In this document: in pieces, positions 15,909 to 24,314 of the stretch
Position numbering within the stretch: the first letter of the stretch is position 1
How the letters are laid out: every line of letters starts with the position of its first letter
From: Bacillota bacterium
Lineage (GTDB): Bacteria; Bacillota; UBA4882; UBA8346
Assembly: GCA_023436305.1 (NCBI GenBank)
Contig: JAEZJQ010000004.1
Span: 1-30,034 of the forward strand
Direction of reading: 5' to 3'
DNA length: 30,034 nucleotides
The notes under the pieces: model-generated
Databases searched by the model: none
Seen by the model: the letters and a program-made list of their open reading frames with translations, nothing else
What the model was told of the DNA's origin: nothing
Translations under genes and position numbers: made by a program

Positions 15909-16769
15909 ATGAAATTACAACAGACCGTTCGCGCCCAATTGGAAATTTCCGGGCAAGCTCTTCATAGTGGTGTCATGGTAACCATGCGGATTTTGCCACA
16001 GCCTGCTGATACCGGAATTTATTTTGGACGGTCGGATTTACCAGGTAGGCCTCAAGTTAAAGCCGAACCCAACATGGTGGTAGATACTAAAAAAAGTGTA
16101 ACCATCGGCAAGGATGGTTGGCGGATCGCAACTATCGAACACCTAATGGCTGTATTTCACGGATTAGGAATTGATAATGCGTTGGTGCTGGTTGATGGTG
16201 AGGAACTGCCGTACGGTGATGGCAGCGGCTTGTATTTTTCACGGCATATTCTGCAAACCGGAATTGCATCTCAGGATAAACCGCGCCGTTATAACTATAT
16301 CCGGGAACCAATTTGGGTTGAAGGCGCAGTTTACAAGCAAAATGAACCACTCAAAGCATTTCTGGTGGCTTTGCCCTCGGCCGAAGATACATTGGGGATA
16401 AGTTTTACCTTTACCTCCGATCACCCGGTAACCGGAACTCAATATTACCAGTTCCTTAGCTCACCGGAAACTTTTCTCGCCGAAATTGCGCCGGCCCGGA
16501 CGATTGCTTTTACCAAGGAACTTGAGTATTTAAGGAGTCAAGGGCTTGCTTTAGGTGGTGATATGAATTCCGCAGTGGTGGTGGGAGACAATAGCTATGT
16601 TAATGAGTTGCGTTTTCCCGACGAAATTGTCCGCCACAAAATTTTGGATGTTATGGGTGATCTATATTTGACCGGCCCGCTGAGCGCCCATTTAATCGCC
16701 GTTCGTTCCGGCCACGCGCTTGACTTGGAAATGGCTTATAAGATTATCCGGCAAGCCGTTCGTACTTAA
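15909..16769 (+). CDS. lpxC: UDP-3-O-acyl-N-acetylglucosamine deacetylase
   Basis: The committed, zinc-dependent step of lipid A synthesis in the cytoplasm. The protein is about 286 residues, the normal length. Zinc ligands and catalytic residues can be placed: H78 in TIEHLMA, H243 and D247 in RHKILDVMGDL, and H269 in RSGHALD. The HSG motif near residue 20 and the GDGSG loop are also present. The ATG at 15909 is preferred because GGGGG lies five bases before it and the N-terminus then aligns with other LpxC proteins. An in-frame ATG at 15897 would add four residues. fabZ follows after 67 bases, the usual partner, often fused to lpxC in other phyla. This is the strongest single proof that the cell makes lipid A. 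Confidence 0.95.
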   Translation: MKLQQTVRAQLEISGQALHSGVMVTMRILPQPADTGIYFGRSDLPGRPQVKAEPNMVVDTKKSVTIGKDGWRIATIEHLMAVFHGLGIDNALVLVDGEELPYGDGSGLYFSRHILQTGIASQDKPRRYNYIREPIWVEGAVYKQNEPLKAFLVALPSAEDTLGISFTFTSDHPVTGTQYYQFLSSPETFLAEIAPARTIAFTKELEYLRSQGLALGGDMNSAVVVGDNSYVNELRFPDEIVRHKILDVMGDLYLTGPLSAHLIAVRSGHALDLEMAYKIIRQAVRT

Positions 16770-16836
16770 TTGATCAAGTAAGCCGTAACCTGGTATTGAT
16801 GAATGAAAATTGTGAATCGATGAAGGAGGCTCATCA

Positions 16837-17262
16837 ATGATTGATATTAACGATATTAAAAAGATATTACCCCATCGTTACCCGTTTTTATTGGTGGATC
16901 GAGTTTTGGAACTGATCCCCAATCAGAGAATCGTTGCTTTAAAAAATGTGACGGTGAATGAAAACTTTTTCAACGGCCATTTTCCCAGCAAACCGGTGAT
17001 GCCTGGAGTTTTAATCGTTGAAAGCATGGCCCAAGCCGCCGGGCTAGTGATGTTGTCGCAGGAAGAACATAAAGGAAAAATCCCTTATTTTACGGGAATT
17101 GATAACGCCCGTTTCCGTAAACCGATTGTGCCGGGGGATCAGATTATTATTGAGGTGGATGTAATGAAAGTTCGTGGAAGCGTGGGGCGGGTTAAGGCAG
17201 TTGCCAAGACTGACAACCAAATTGCCGCTGAAGCGGAACTTATGTTTATTCTGGGTGAATAA
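16837..17262 (+). CDS. fabZ: (3R)-hydroxyacyl-ACP dehydratase
   Basis: Dehydrates beta-hydroxyacyl-ACP in fatty acid elongation and competes with LpxC/LpxA for the hydroxyacyl-ACP pool, which explains its place in lipid A operons. The 141-residue hot-dog protein shows the catalytic pair: H48 in NGHFPSKPVMPG and E62 in VESMAQAAG. The opening LPHRYPFLLVDRV is typical. GAAGGAGG precedes the ATG by a normal distance. It is probably co-transcribed with lpxC. Confidence 0.95.
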   Translation: MIDINDIKKILPHRYPFLLVDRVLELIPNQRIVALKNVTVNENFFNGHFPSKPVMPGVLIVESMAQAAGLVMLSQEEHKGKIPYFTGIDNARFRKPIVPGDQIIIEVDVMKVRGSVGRVKAVAKTDNQIAAEAELMFILGE

Positions 17263-17655
17263 ATTTTAAGATATTAGGCATTTCAGTGCGTAATCTTGAG
17301 CTAGAAAGAGATAATTATAATTTTTAAATAAAAATCGCCGAATCTCTCTATCCAATCTTTAAATGAATAACCCGATATTATTTATACTTAAATAAATAAC
17401 AAAAAGTTTTTCGCTTGAAACTATGATTAAATGCCATTAATTCATTTTTTAATATGGATTCAAAACCGGTTCATTTTGTTTTTTTCAGCACTTATGATAC
17501 AGTTTATCATTGTAAAGTCATATGCGCATTTGCGCGGATAGTGAATAATTAGCAAGTGTTGGTATTTTGTTGCAATTCATCCTCATAGTGTAAAATATTC
17601 TTGAAGTCGTTCGGATGAATGGGTCGTTGGGGGAGAATAATACGGAGGGATTAAA
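17263..17655. other. AT-rich gap between fabZ and lpxA with inverted repeats
   Basis: 393 bases without a gene. It contains ATGATA-5-TATCAT (17494-17510), GCGC-4-GCGC within ATGCGCATTTGCGC (17522-17535), and a weak promoter TTGCAA (17570-17575) with TAAAAT (17591-17596) at a short 15-base spacing. The gap is unusual, because these two genes normally lie close together. No terminator with a clear stem was found after fabZ. Confidence 0.5.
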
Positions 17656-18462
17656 ATGAAGCTAGTTGAAACAAAAGTAGTAAACCTGCGTGAAATACAC
17701 GAAACGGCAATTGTTCACCCGAATGCTAAAATTGGGCGGAATGTAGTTATCGGCCCTTATGCGATAATCGGTGAAAATGTGGAAATTGGTGATAATTGTA
17801 TCATTGGGCCGCATGTTTTGATTGAAGGATGGACGACTATCGGTTCCGGTAACCGGTTCCATCATGGAGCGACCATTGGTGGAGAACCTCAGGATCTTAA
17901 ATTTCGAGGCGAAAGAAGCTTTGTGTTTATCGGTGATAATAATGTCTTCCGGGAAAATGTAACGGTAAACCGCGGGACCGAAGGTGGTGGAAGTGAGACC
18001 CGGATTGGCAATAATAGTTTGTTTATGGCTTATTCCCATGTTTCCCACGATAGCCAGATAGGGAATCATGTAGTAATGGGAAACTGTTGTTCTTTGGGCG
18101 GCCATGTGGTCATTGAGGATCGGGCCACCGTAGCCGGCTTATCCGGGGTTCACCAATTTTGTAAAATCGGGAAAATGTCTTTTGTCGGCGGACATACCAA
18201 AATCGTCAAGGATGTGCCTCCGTTTGTACTGGTGGACGGTAATCCGCCCAAGGTGTTTGGAACGAATGTAGTCGGCTTGCGCCGCAACGGCATCGAACCA
18301 GAGGTGCGCGATGAGATTAAACGCGCCTACCGGATTTTATATCGTTCCAATATTACCATTGAACAGGCCATTGAACGGATGGAACAGGAGCTTCACGGCG
18401 GACCCGAGATCGATTATTTTATCCGTTTTCTGCGTAGCGCCGAACGGGGGATATTGCGTTAA
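17656..18462 (+). CDS. lpxA: UDP-N-acetylglucosamine O-acyltransferase
   Basis: First step of lipid A synthesis: transfer of a hydroxyacyl chain from ACP to the 3-OH of UDP-GlcNAc. The 268-residue protein is full length. Residues ~12-195 form the hexapeptide-repeat beta-helix (repeats such as NAKIGRNVVIG and NVEIGDNCIIG), and the C-terminal ~70 residues form the helical tail. The catalytic His is H131 in SHVSHDSQIG, and the VHQFCKIG and GNPPKVFGTN motifs match LpxA rather than LpxD. ACGGAGGG lies before the ATG. A terminator follows, so it is likely a single-gene unit despite its neighbours. Confidence 0.95.
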   Translation: MKLVETKVVNLREIHETAIVHPNAKIGRNVVIGPYAIIGENVEIGDNCIIGPHVLIEGWTTIGSGNRFHHGATIGGEPQDLKFRGERSFVFIGDNNVFRENVTVNRGTEGGGSETRIGNNSLFMAYSHVSHDSQIGNHVVMGNCCSLGGHVVIEDRATVAGLSGVHQFCKIGKMSFVGGHTKIVKDVPPFVLVDGNPPKVFGTNVVGLRRNGIEPEVRDEIKRAYRILYRSNITIEQAIERMEQELHGGPEIDYFIRFLRSAERGILR

Positions 18463-18526
18463 ATCCAAATAATAAAATCAAGCCGGTAAAGTTCATCACT
18501 GTGTTTTTAAAAGATTAATTGGAATT

Positions 18527-18553
18527 AAGACTAGACGTAAGCCTAGTCTTTTT
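18527..18553 (+). terminator. Rho-independent terminator after lpxA
   Basis: AAGACTAG (18527-18534) pairs perfectly with CTAGTCTT (18543-18550), followed by T residues. Confidence 0.85.
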
Positions 18554-18592
18554 ACTGTTTGAGAATCGATTGCGAATGTACGGTAACCGGCT

Positions 18593-18704
18593 AGGAGTCT
18601 GTGCGAGTAATACTTTTTAATAACTTATAATTCTATATGTTGTATTAGAATGTGTCACTCGATACTAAATACGCTTCGAACATCGATTATCCACACAGAC
18701 TCCT
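18593..18704. mobile_element. 112-bp element with inverted ends (MITE-like)
   Basis: The left end AGGAGTCTGTGCGAGTAAT (18593-18611) and the inverse of the right end (18686-18704) agree at 16 of 19 positions, the first 11 being identical. The inside is AT-rich and does not encode a transposase. A further end of the same type occurs at 28827-28846. Terminal inverted repeats, small size and a second copy suggest a non-autonomous element moved by a transposase encoded elsewhere. No clear target duplication is seen. It lies between the lpxA terminator and lpxI and forms most of the lpxI leader. Confidence 0.6.
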
Positions 18705-18738
18705 GGAATATAATATGATACAAGGGGTGCAATGGTTA

Positions 18739-19554
18739 ATGCGGGAACAAAAAATGATTGGTTTGATAGCGGGCCGCGGTAATTTACCGGTGGAGGTATT
18801 GGCCGAAATTAAAAGACGGGAAGCGGTTTCGGTAGTAGTCGGGGTGAAAGGGGAAGCCATTCCTGAACTCTCGCAATTGGCCGTTCATTACCGGGAATTA
18901 GCCGTAGGCCATCTGGGGGAAGTCATCGATTTTTTAAAATCATATCCCATCCATGAAGTGGTCATGGCGGGGAAAGTAGGTAAAGAGGCGCTTTTCCACG
19001 GGGGATTCGATACGAAACTTCAGCAATTATTGCAAAATCTCCCCGAAAAAAACGATGACGCCATTTTACTGGCGATTGTAAATGAGTTTGAAAAAAACGG
19101 ACTGTCCGTGGCCAAGCAAACCAATTATCTGAAAGCGCTCATGGCCAAACCGGGTCCGGTGATCGGGGAGATTACCCCGGGTGAATTGGCGGACATCAAA
19201 CTTGGGTTCCGGATGGCGAAAGCCATTGGCGGACTTGATATTGGACAGAGTGTAGTGGTAAAACAAGGAGTTGTTCTGGCGGTAGAGGCGATTGAAGGCA
19301 CTGATCAAGCCATTATCCGTGGTGGTAAACTCGGGGGAGGCGGAGCCGCAGTGGTTAAAGTTAGTAAACCCAAACAGGATGAACGTTTTGATGTCCCAAC
19401 CATCGGGAAATCCACCATTGAATCTATGATTTCCGCCGGAGTATCCGTTTTGGGAATCGAAGCGGATAAAACTATTATCACCGAGGAAAAACAACTGTAT
19501 GAACTGGCCTCAATGAATAAAATCAAAATTATTGCCGTTTCTGAGGACCTTTAA
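18739..19554 (+). CDS. lpxI: UDP-2,3-diacylglucosamine pyrophosphatase, LpxI type
   Basis: Hydrolyses UDP-2,3-diacylglucosamine to lipid X in the cytoplasm, in place of LpxH. The protein is about 271 residues, matching LpxI (DUF1009). It starts MIGLIAGRGNLP after five codons and contains the family's MAGKVGKE, NDDAILLAIVNEFEKNG and QSVVVKQGVVLAVEAIEGTD segments and the conserved Gly-rich GGGGAAVVKVSKPKQD loop. A start further upstream would run the frame through the inverted-repeat element and is unlikely. AAGGGG at 18722-18727 lies 11 bases before the ATG at 18739, and an ATG at 18754 is an alternative. lpxB, which usually follows lpxI, is missing here. Confidence 0.93.
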   Translation: MREQKMIGLIAGRGNLPVEVLAEIKRREAVSVVVGVKGEAIPELSQLAVHYRELAVGHLGEVIDFLKSYPIHEVVMAGKVGKEALFHGGFDTKLQQLLQNLPEKNDDAILLAIVNEFEKNGLSVAKQTNYLKALMAKPGPVIGEITPGELADIKLGFRMAKAIGGLDIGQSVVVKQGVVLAVEAIEGTDQAIIRGGKLGGGGAAVVKVSKPKQDERFDVPTIGKSTIESMISAGVSVLGIEADKTIITEEKQLYELASMNKIKIIAVSEDL

Positions 19555-19901
19555 ACAGTAAAAAGAGCCATCCTCCAAGTATTCATCATTTTTTAATAAT
19601 GTTAATTATTGCTATTATAGATAATATATTCACCGCTAAACCGGGAGGATTTTCTTATTCATTCACGAATTAATAAAGGATATACATTATTGAATACAGG
19701 ATTTAACAGATTCAACCGGTTTCACGGATTAAGCAGTGGTTTATTTCAGACCAATCGTTTTTAATCGGTGAAATTTTTGGTTAAAGGGACCTCTTATGAT
19801 GGAACGAGTTCCATGAATCCAGAAGCTTGGATCCGATTTACCGTTATCATTTACGAAATCCGGGGTTGAAGTTTTCAAGTCTAACCGCAAGGACATATTT
19901 A
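19555..19901. other. Spacer between lpxI and lptC
   Basis: No gene is supported. A GGGAGGA at about 19644-19650 is followed by a 35-codon open stretch without a proper start codon, and a GTG-led 34-codon frame precedes lptC. Neither has other support. In related organisms this interval often holds lpxB or Kdo genes, which are not here. A promoter for the Lpt operon should lie in it, but none is convincing. Confidence 0.45.
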
Positions 19902-20468
19902 ATGAATAAAACAAAAATTTGGCTTATTGGAGCCATCCTGCTCGTAATTTTGGTTGGATTATTGATTTGGGGGACATTGAAAGAGTCTGCCAATATTAAA
20001 ACGAATAATAATGCTAAAAACGAACTGATGGTTAACTCGGAAGAGTTAATCGGCCTGACCATGAGGATCCCGGGTGGGAATCGGAACGGGTATTGGGAGA
20101 TTAATTGTGCTAAATTGATAAACGTCAATCAGTTTGGGACTTTAACCACCATAAACGGCCAATATTATTCCGCGAATAAGCCAATATATCGTCTGGTCGC
20201 CGAATCGGGCCGAATTTATTGGGAAAGTTCGATTCTCAAACTGCAGGGGAATGTTAAGCTTTCGATGAATGACGGCACAAAACTCGCTGCGGATGAGATC
20301 GTCTGGAATTCCAAAACGGATAAGATTCAAGCCCAAAATAATGTTTCCCTGACCACTCGTTCCCTGGTGGTCAAAACCGAGCAGATCATTGCTGGCTCCG
20401 ATCTTCGGAAAGTGGACTTGAAAGGAATGACTCACGTATCATTTAAAGATTCACGAGGTGGAAAATGA
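19902..20468 (+). CDS. lptC: LPS export bitopic membrane protein LptC
   Basis: A 188-residue protein with one N-terminal membrane helix (about residues 5-25) and a periplasmic beta-jellyroll. LptC receives LPS from the LptB2FG extractor and passes it to LptA. The repeating segments LKLQGNVKLSMNDGTKLAADEIVWNSKTDKIQAQNNVSL and later residues show the OstA/LptC fold: alternating short strands with G-N-V and a D-E-I-x-W-N-x-K motif. AAGGA lies eight bases before the ATG at 19902, and the frame upstream of it is not family-like. The stop overlaps the lptA start by four bases (ATGA), so the two are translationally coupled. Confidence 0.88.
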   Translation: MNKTKIWLIGAILLVILVGLLIWGTLKESANIKTNNNAKNELMVNSEELIGLTMRIPGGNRNGYWEINCAKLINVNQFGTLTTINGQYYSANKPIYRLVAESGRIYWESSILKLQGNVKLSMNDGTKLAADEIVWNSKTDKIQAQNNVSLTTRSLVVKTEQIIAGSDLRKVDLKGMTHVSFKDSRGGK

Positions 20469-21202
20469 CAGTAGTTACTCGTTTCCGAAAAACGATACAG
20501 TGGGGAATATTCATCATAATCATTTGTGGGATGTTTGCATTGCCCATGGGGCGGGCCGCCGAAGGTGGCCAACCCAAATTGGTTGCGCCCGGAGGGGCAG
20601 AAATCGATTTTGCCCATGATATTACCAAGTGCTTTGCGACGAGTTCGAAACCGGTGCAAGCATATTGGAAAAGTTATAGCATTGAAGCCGGTTATCTTGA
20701 ATATAACCACCCCGCCGAAACGGTTCGGGCGCGGGACAAAGTCCGAATGATTCAAAAACTGCCGGTTGACCGGGTAATCACAGGCAATGAATTTTCTTTC
20801 GAGCTGAAACGGGAATATGTTATTGCTGAAAAGGCAGTTACGATCATCTATGATGAAGACACCATTTTAACTGGGGATTTCTTGGAATGGGATCGCCGGA
20901 ACGATCTGGTAAAAGTAACCGGGAACCCCCAGATTCGCTATAAAGACTGGCAAATCGACGGAGAACGAATTGAAGGGCAAGTGAACAAAGGGGTTTTCGT
21001 ATTTTTTGGCCCGGTGAAAGGGACCAGCAATGATGGCTCGTTGAAGGCCGGACAAATTGTTTTCGATCGCTTTTTGGATAAGATCTTTTTAAAAGACAAT
21101 CCGGTCATCGTCCAGGGGGAAAACCAATTCACCGCTCCGGAAATTATTTACGATCTCAAAACCCGAAAGGCTTCCACCAAATCAAACGGGAATGTGAATT
21201 AA
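20465..21202 (+). CDS. lptA: LPS bridge protein LptA (OstA-like)
   Basis: A 245-residue exported protein with a signal peptide (about residues 13-31, ending GRAAEG) and then OstA-type beta-jellyroll repeats: GYLEYNHPAETVRARDKVRM, GDFLEWDRRNDLVKVTGNPQ, AGQIVFDRFLDKIFLKDNP and PEIIYDLKTRKASTKSNG. LptA polymers span the periplasm and carry LPS to LptD. At 245 residues it is longer than the E. coli protein (185), with an extra ~50-residue segment. The start overlaps lptC, and lptB follows after 14 bases, which is the classic lptCAB order. Confidence 0.88.
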   Translation: MTVVTRFRKTIQWGIFIIIICGMFALPMGRAAEGGQPKLVAPGGAEIDFAHDITKCFATSSKPVQAYWKSYSIEAGYLEYNHPAETVRARDKVRMIQKLPVDRVITGNEFSFELKREYVIAEKAVTIIYDEDTILTGDFLEWDRRNDLVKVTGNPQIRYKDWQIDGERIEGQVNKGVFVFFGPVKGTSNDGSLKAGQIVFDRFLDKIFLKDNPVIVQGENQFTAPEIIYDLKTRKASTKSNGNVN

Positions 21203-21216
21203 AGGGGATATTACCG

Positions 21217-21936
21217 ATGTCGATACGCGTTGAAAACCTGGTTAAGGAGTACCAACACCGCCGTGTGGTGAATGGGGTCAACCTGCTGGTGAATCCGGGT
21301 GAAGTCGTTGGTTTGTTGGGCCCGAACGGCGCCGGAAAAACCACCACCTTTTATATGATTGTTGGGTTGGAACGTTGCAATTCCGGTTCAATTTATATCA
21401 ATGATCAGGATGTAACTTCCCTGCCCATGCATATCCGGTCAAAATCCGGGGTTAGTTATCTGGCCCAGGAGCCTTCGGTCTTTCGGAAGTTATCCGTGGC
21501 GGATAATATCATGGCGATTTTAGAACTGACCGATTTGCCCCCCAAATACCGCAAAAACCGTTGTGAACAATTGCTGGAGGAGTTTCACCTGACTCATCTG
21601 CGGAAAAGCGCGGGATATATGTTATCCGGTGGGGAACGGCGCCGGGTGGAGATTGCCCGGGCGTTAGCCATGGATCCGCAATTTATATTACTGGATGAAC
21701 CGTTTACCGGAGTTGACCCCATTGCCGTCGCCGATATTCAGGGTATTATCCGTACTTTACGGGGCAAGGGAATGGGTATCCTCATCACTGATCACAGTGT
21801 GCGGGAGACGTTGGCGATTACCGACCGGGCTTATATTATGTATTCCGGGGATATCCTGGTTTCGGGCAGTTCGGCGGATATCGCCAATGATGAAAATGCC
21901 CGGCGGTTTTATCTGGGGGATCATTTTAGTATGTAA
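21217..21936 (+). CDS. lptB: LPS export ATPase LptB
   Basis: A 239-residue ABC ATPase that powers LPS extraction from the inner membrane as a dimer under LptFG. Walker A is GPNGAGKTTT (35-44), the signature LSGGERRRVEIARAL, Walker B FILLDEPFTGVDPIAV and the switch His in ITDHSVRETL, all as in LptB. The SYLAQEPSVFRKLSV segment is diagnostic of LptB among ABC ATPases. AAAGGGG lies nine bases before the ATG. Confidence 0.95.
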   Translation: MSIRVENLVKEYQHRRVVNGVNLLVNPGEVVGLLGPNGAGKTTTFYMIVGLERCNSGSIYINDQDVTSLPMHIRSKSGVSYLAQEPSVFRKLSVADNIMAILELTDLPPKYRKNRCEQLLEEFHLTHLRKSAGYMLSGGERRRVEIARALAMDPQFILLDEPFTGVDPIAVADIQGIIRTLRGKGMGILITDHSVRETLAITDRAYIMYSGDILVSGSSADIANDENARRFYLGDHFSM

Positions 21937-21983
21937 TCTGAGCGTTTATATTTATCGTTTGTTGGTATTGGAGGCTTTTTTTA

Positions 21984-23069
21984 ATGAAAATACTTACCCG
22001 ATATATCATTAAAGCAGTGCTTGGCCCTTTATTCTTTGGTATTTTCGCCTTTACGATTATGATTCTGGGTGTAACCTTCATTAATATACTGAGCCAGTTT
22101 GAGCAGTATCATCTTTCTTTGCTGACGAATTTGAAGTTATTATCGTTATATATCCCCCAAAACTTATTATATGGGTCGATAATTGCCGTTTTGCTTGCCA
22201 CCATTCTCGGACTTGGGACTTTAACCAGCCATAGTGAAACAATCGCCATGCGGGCCGGTGGTTTGAGTTTTTTCCGGTTGGCGGCCCCGGTTTTAATTAT
22301 TGGTTTGATCATTAGTTTATTTGGGATATTTTTAAGTGAATTTATAACACCGTATTCATATGTAGTATTGGATAAAATGCGCAATGAAATCACTTCCACT
22401 TCGGCTCCGGGTGTAATCTACCGTTTCAGCCAGAACTTTTATAATCCGGCCGGCGAACTCGACAAAATTATTTATGCCGCCGCGTTCGATCCCAAAGCTC
22501 AACAATTAAATGGGGTGAAGATTGTGGAGATGGCCGGTGGCCAAATTAGCCGGACGATTGAAGCCGAGACCATGAATTGGAACGGAAAAAGTTGGTTTTT
22601 CAAGAAAGGCCGGATCAATCAAATGAGTCCCGAGAACCTGTATCCGATTATCGTCAAGCAGGCCAAGGTGAATTATCCGTTAAATCTTACCCCGGCTCAG
22701 ATTCAACAAAGCCAGATACCTCCCGAACAACGGAGTCTTTCGGATTTGAACCGGCTGATTAAAAGCCTATCACCGAAATCGCCGGAAAAGGTACGATATT
22801 TAATTGATTTACATGGTAAATTTTCGATGCCTTTTGCCGGTTTTATCCTTGCCTTGCTTGGTATTCCTTTGGCTCTACGGCCGCAACGCCGCTCTAACGC
22901 CGCTGGTTTTGGATTGTGTCTGTTGTTTATATTAATATGGTGGATTCTCTATATGTTTGGGACCTCAATGAGCCGGATGGGTTTAATAAGCCCGTTTATC
23001 GGAGCCTGGCTGGCCAACTTTGTAATGGCCGGTTACGGAATTTATGCATTTACGAAAGTCAAAATCTGA
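21984..23069 (+). CDS. LPS export permease of the LptF/LptG (YjgP/YjgQ) family
   Basis: A 361-residue inner-membrane protein with six helices in the family arrangement, three before and three after a periplasmic jellyroll domain (about residues 125-260). The opening LTRYIIKAVLGPLFFGIFAF and the C-terminal GKFSMPFAGFILALLGIPLALRPQRR stretch are hallmarks. With LptB it extracts LPS. GGAGG sits nine bases before the ATG. Only one such gene is in the window, where E. coli uses LptF plus LptG. Either it forms a homodimer or the second gene lies elsewhere. Whether to call it lptF or lptG cannot be decided from the sequence alone. Confidence 0.92.
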   Translation: MKILTRYIIKAVLGPLFFGIFAFTIMILGVTFINILSQFEQYHLSLLTNLKLLSLYIPQNLLYGSIIAVLLATILGLGTLTSHSETIAMRAGGLSFFRLAAPVLIIGLIISLFGIFLSEFITPYSYVVLDKMRNEITSTSAPGVIYRFSQNFYNPAGELDKIIYAAAFDPKAQQLNGVKIVEMAGGQISRTIEAETMNWNGKSWFFKKGRINQMSPENLYPIIVKQAKVNYPLNLTPAQIQQSQIPPEQRSLSDLNRLIKSLSPKSPEKVRYLIDLHGKFSMPFAGFILALLGIPLALRPQRRSNAAGFGLCLLFILIWWILYMFGTSMSRMGLISPFIGAWLANFVMAGYGIYAFTKVKI

Positions 23070-23126
23070 TTCCAAGTATCATTATCCTTCCATGCTTCTA
23101 ATGACTAATATTGGAGCAATTTAAAT

Positions 23127-24314
23127 ATGTTTAGTTTACTAATTATTATCTCCATTACTTTATTCGGAGGCGCCATCGCTTTATTGGGTGATCGGGTCGG
23201 GATGAAAGTCGGTAAAAGAAGACTCAGTCTCTTCGGACTCCGGCCGAAATACACCTCGATGATTATCACTGTGTTTACCGGATTTTTTATCGCCGGAATC
23301 ACGCTTATGTTTTTGACGTTAATGTCGGAATATGTGCGGACGGCTATATTTGAGTTAAATACCCTTAAGGCGAAAGTTGTCAGTTTAACCCGGGATGTGG
23401 CGGAAAAGCAACGGCAATCTCTCAAATTGCACCAGCAATTAAAAGAAGTAACCGCCCAGCATGAGATAGTCGTTTCCAATTTAAATCATAAAAAGAACGA
23501 GTTGAATTTGGCTCAGGTACGGTTAACTAATTTGACCAAAATCAAAGATGATCTGGAACGGCAAAACACCAATTTAATCCAGCAAGAAACGCGTCTCAAT
23601 CAACAAATTCAAAATTTGGAAGGATGGCTGAAAAGCCTCGAAGATCGAAATAAAACCATTGTCGATCAACCGATGATTTTTTATGTGGGAGAGATCCTGG
23701 TTTCTAAAATTGTCGAGCCTGGTAATTCCAAAGAGAGTATCTTTGAAGACATCGTCAAACCGTTACTTCAAGAAGCGGACGAGGCTGCTTATAAAAGGGG
23801 CGCCCGAATCCCCGGAAAGAGTTCTGCTTTACGGGCGATACCGCAACAAATTGAACAAGTGTGTGATTATTTGGCGGGGTTAAAAAATAAAGCGGTACTA
23901 AGGGTCGTAATTGATAAAAATTCATTGGTCGGTGAACCCGCTACCGTAAATTTAGCGGCTTATCCGAATCAGCTGATTTTTAAAGCGGGAGAGGTCATCG
24001 AGGCCACCAAAGTTTCCGCTGCCACTTCCGAATCCGAACTGCGGGATAATTTGATCAGTTTATTGCTGTTAGCCAATAATAAAGCGCTGGAAAAAGGGAT
24101 CATTACCGATGGCCCCAACTTGAAGGATTTGATTCCAATCTCGGAAGTTGTGCAAGTTATTACGCGGATTAAAGAACAAAAAGAAGGATTGTTTAAGGTG
24201 GAATTATTAGCGGCTGATAATATTTATCGAGTTGATCCATTTCGGGTAAAATATAATTTAGTACTCCTGACGCCAATGCAAACGGTACCGCCTGATTTTC
24301 GTCCGGGAGGGTGA
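23127..24314 (+). CDS. DUF3084 membrane coiled-coil protein
   Basis: A 395-residue protein with two membrane helices (about 3-22 and 46-68) joined by a basic loop (KVGKRRLSLFGLRPKYTS), a long coiled coil (about 75-170) and a C-terminal globular domain (about 180-395). This order is that of DUF3084 proteins, known from Cyanobacteria and diderm Firmicutes, with no established function that I know of. The topology puts the coiled coil and C-terminal domain on one side of the inner membrane; which side is not sure. It lies in the Lpt operon, and its stop overlaps the next gene by four bases (GTGA), so the two products may act together. Confidence 0.8.
   Translation: MFSLLIIISITLFGGAIALLGDRVGMKVGKRRLSLFGLRPKYTSMIITVFTGFFIAGITLMFLTLMSEYVRTAIFELNTLKAKVVSLTRDVAEKQRQSLKLHQQLKEVTAQHEIVVSNLNHKKNELNLAQVRLTNLTKIKDDLERQNTNLIQQETRLNQQIQNLEGWLKSLEDRNKTIVDQPMIFYVGEILVSKIVEPGNSKESIFEDIVKPLLQEADEAAYKRGARIPGKSSALRAIPQQIEQVCDYLAGLKNKAVLRVVIDKNSLVGEPATVNLAAYPNQLIFKAGEVIEATKVSAATSESELRDNLISLLLLANNKALEKGIITDGPNLKDLIPISEVVQVITRIKEQKEGLFKVELLAADNIYRVDPFRVKYNLVLLTPMQTVPPDFRPGG

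Noticed and set aside
17662..18105. 147-codon frame opposite lpxA
   Set aside because: Shadow of the hexapeptide repeats of lpxA; no start signals.
18652..18738. 29-residue N-terminal extension of LpxI
   Set aside because: It is read through the inverted-repeat element, is not family-like, and lacks a ribosome site; the family starts at MIGLIAG.
18548..19566. Inverted pair CTTTTTACTGTTT / AAACAGTAAAAAG about 1 kb apart flanking lpxI
   Set aside because: A 13-base AT-rich match at that distance is expected by chance in 30 kb.
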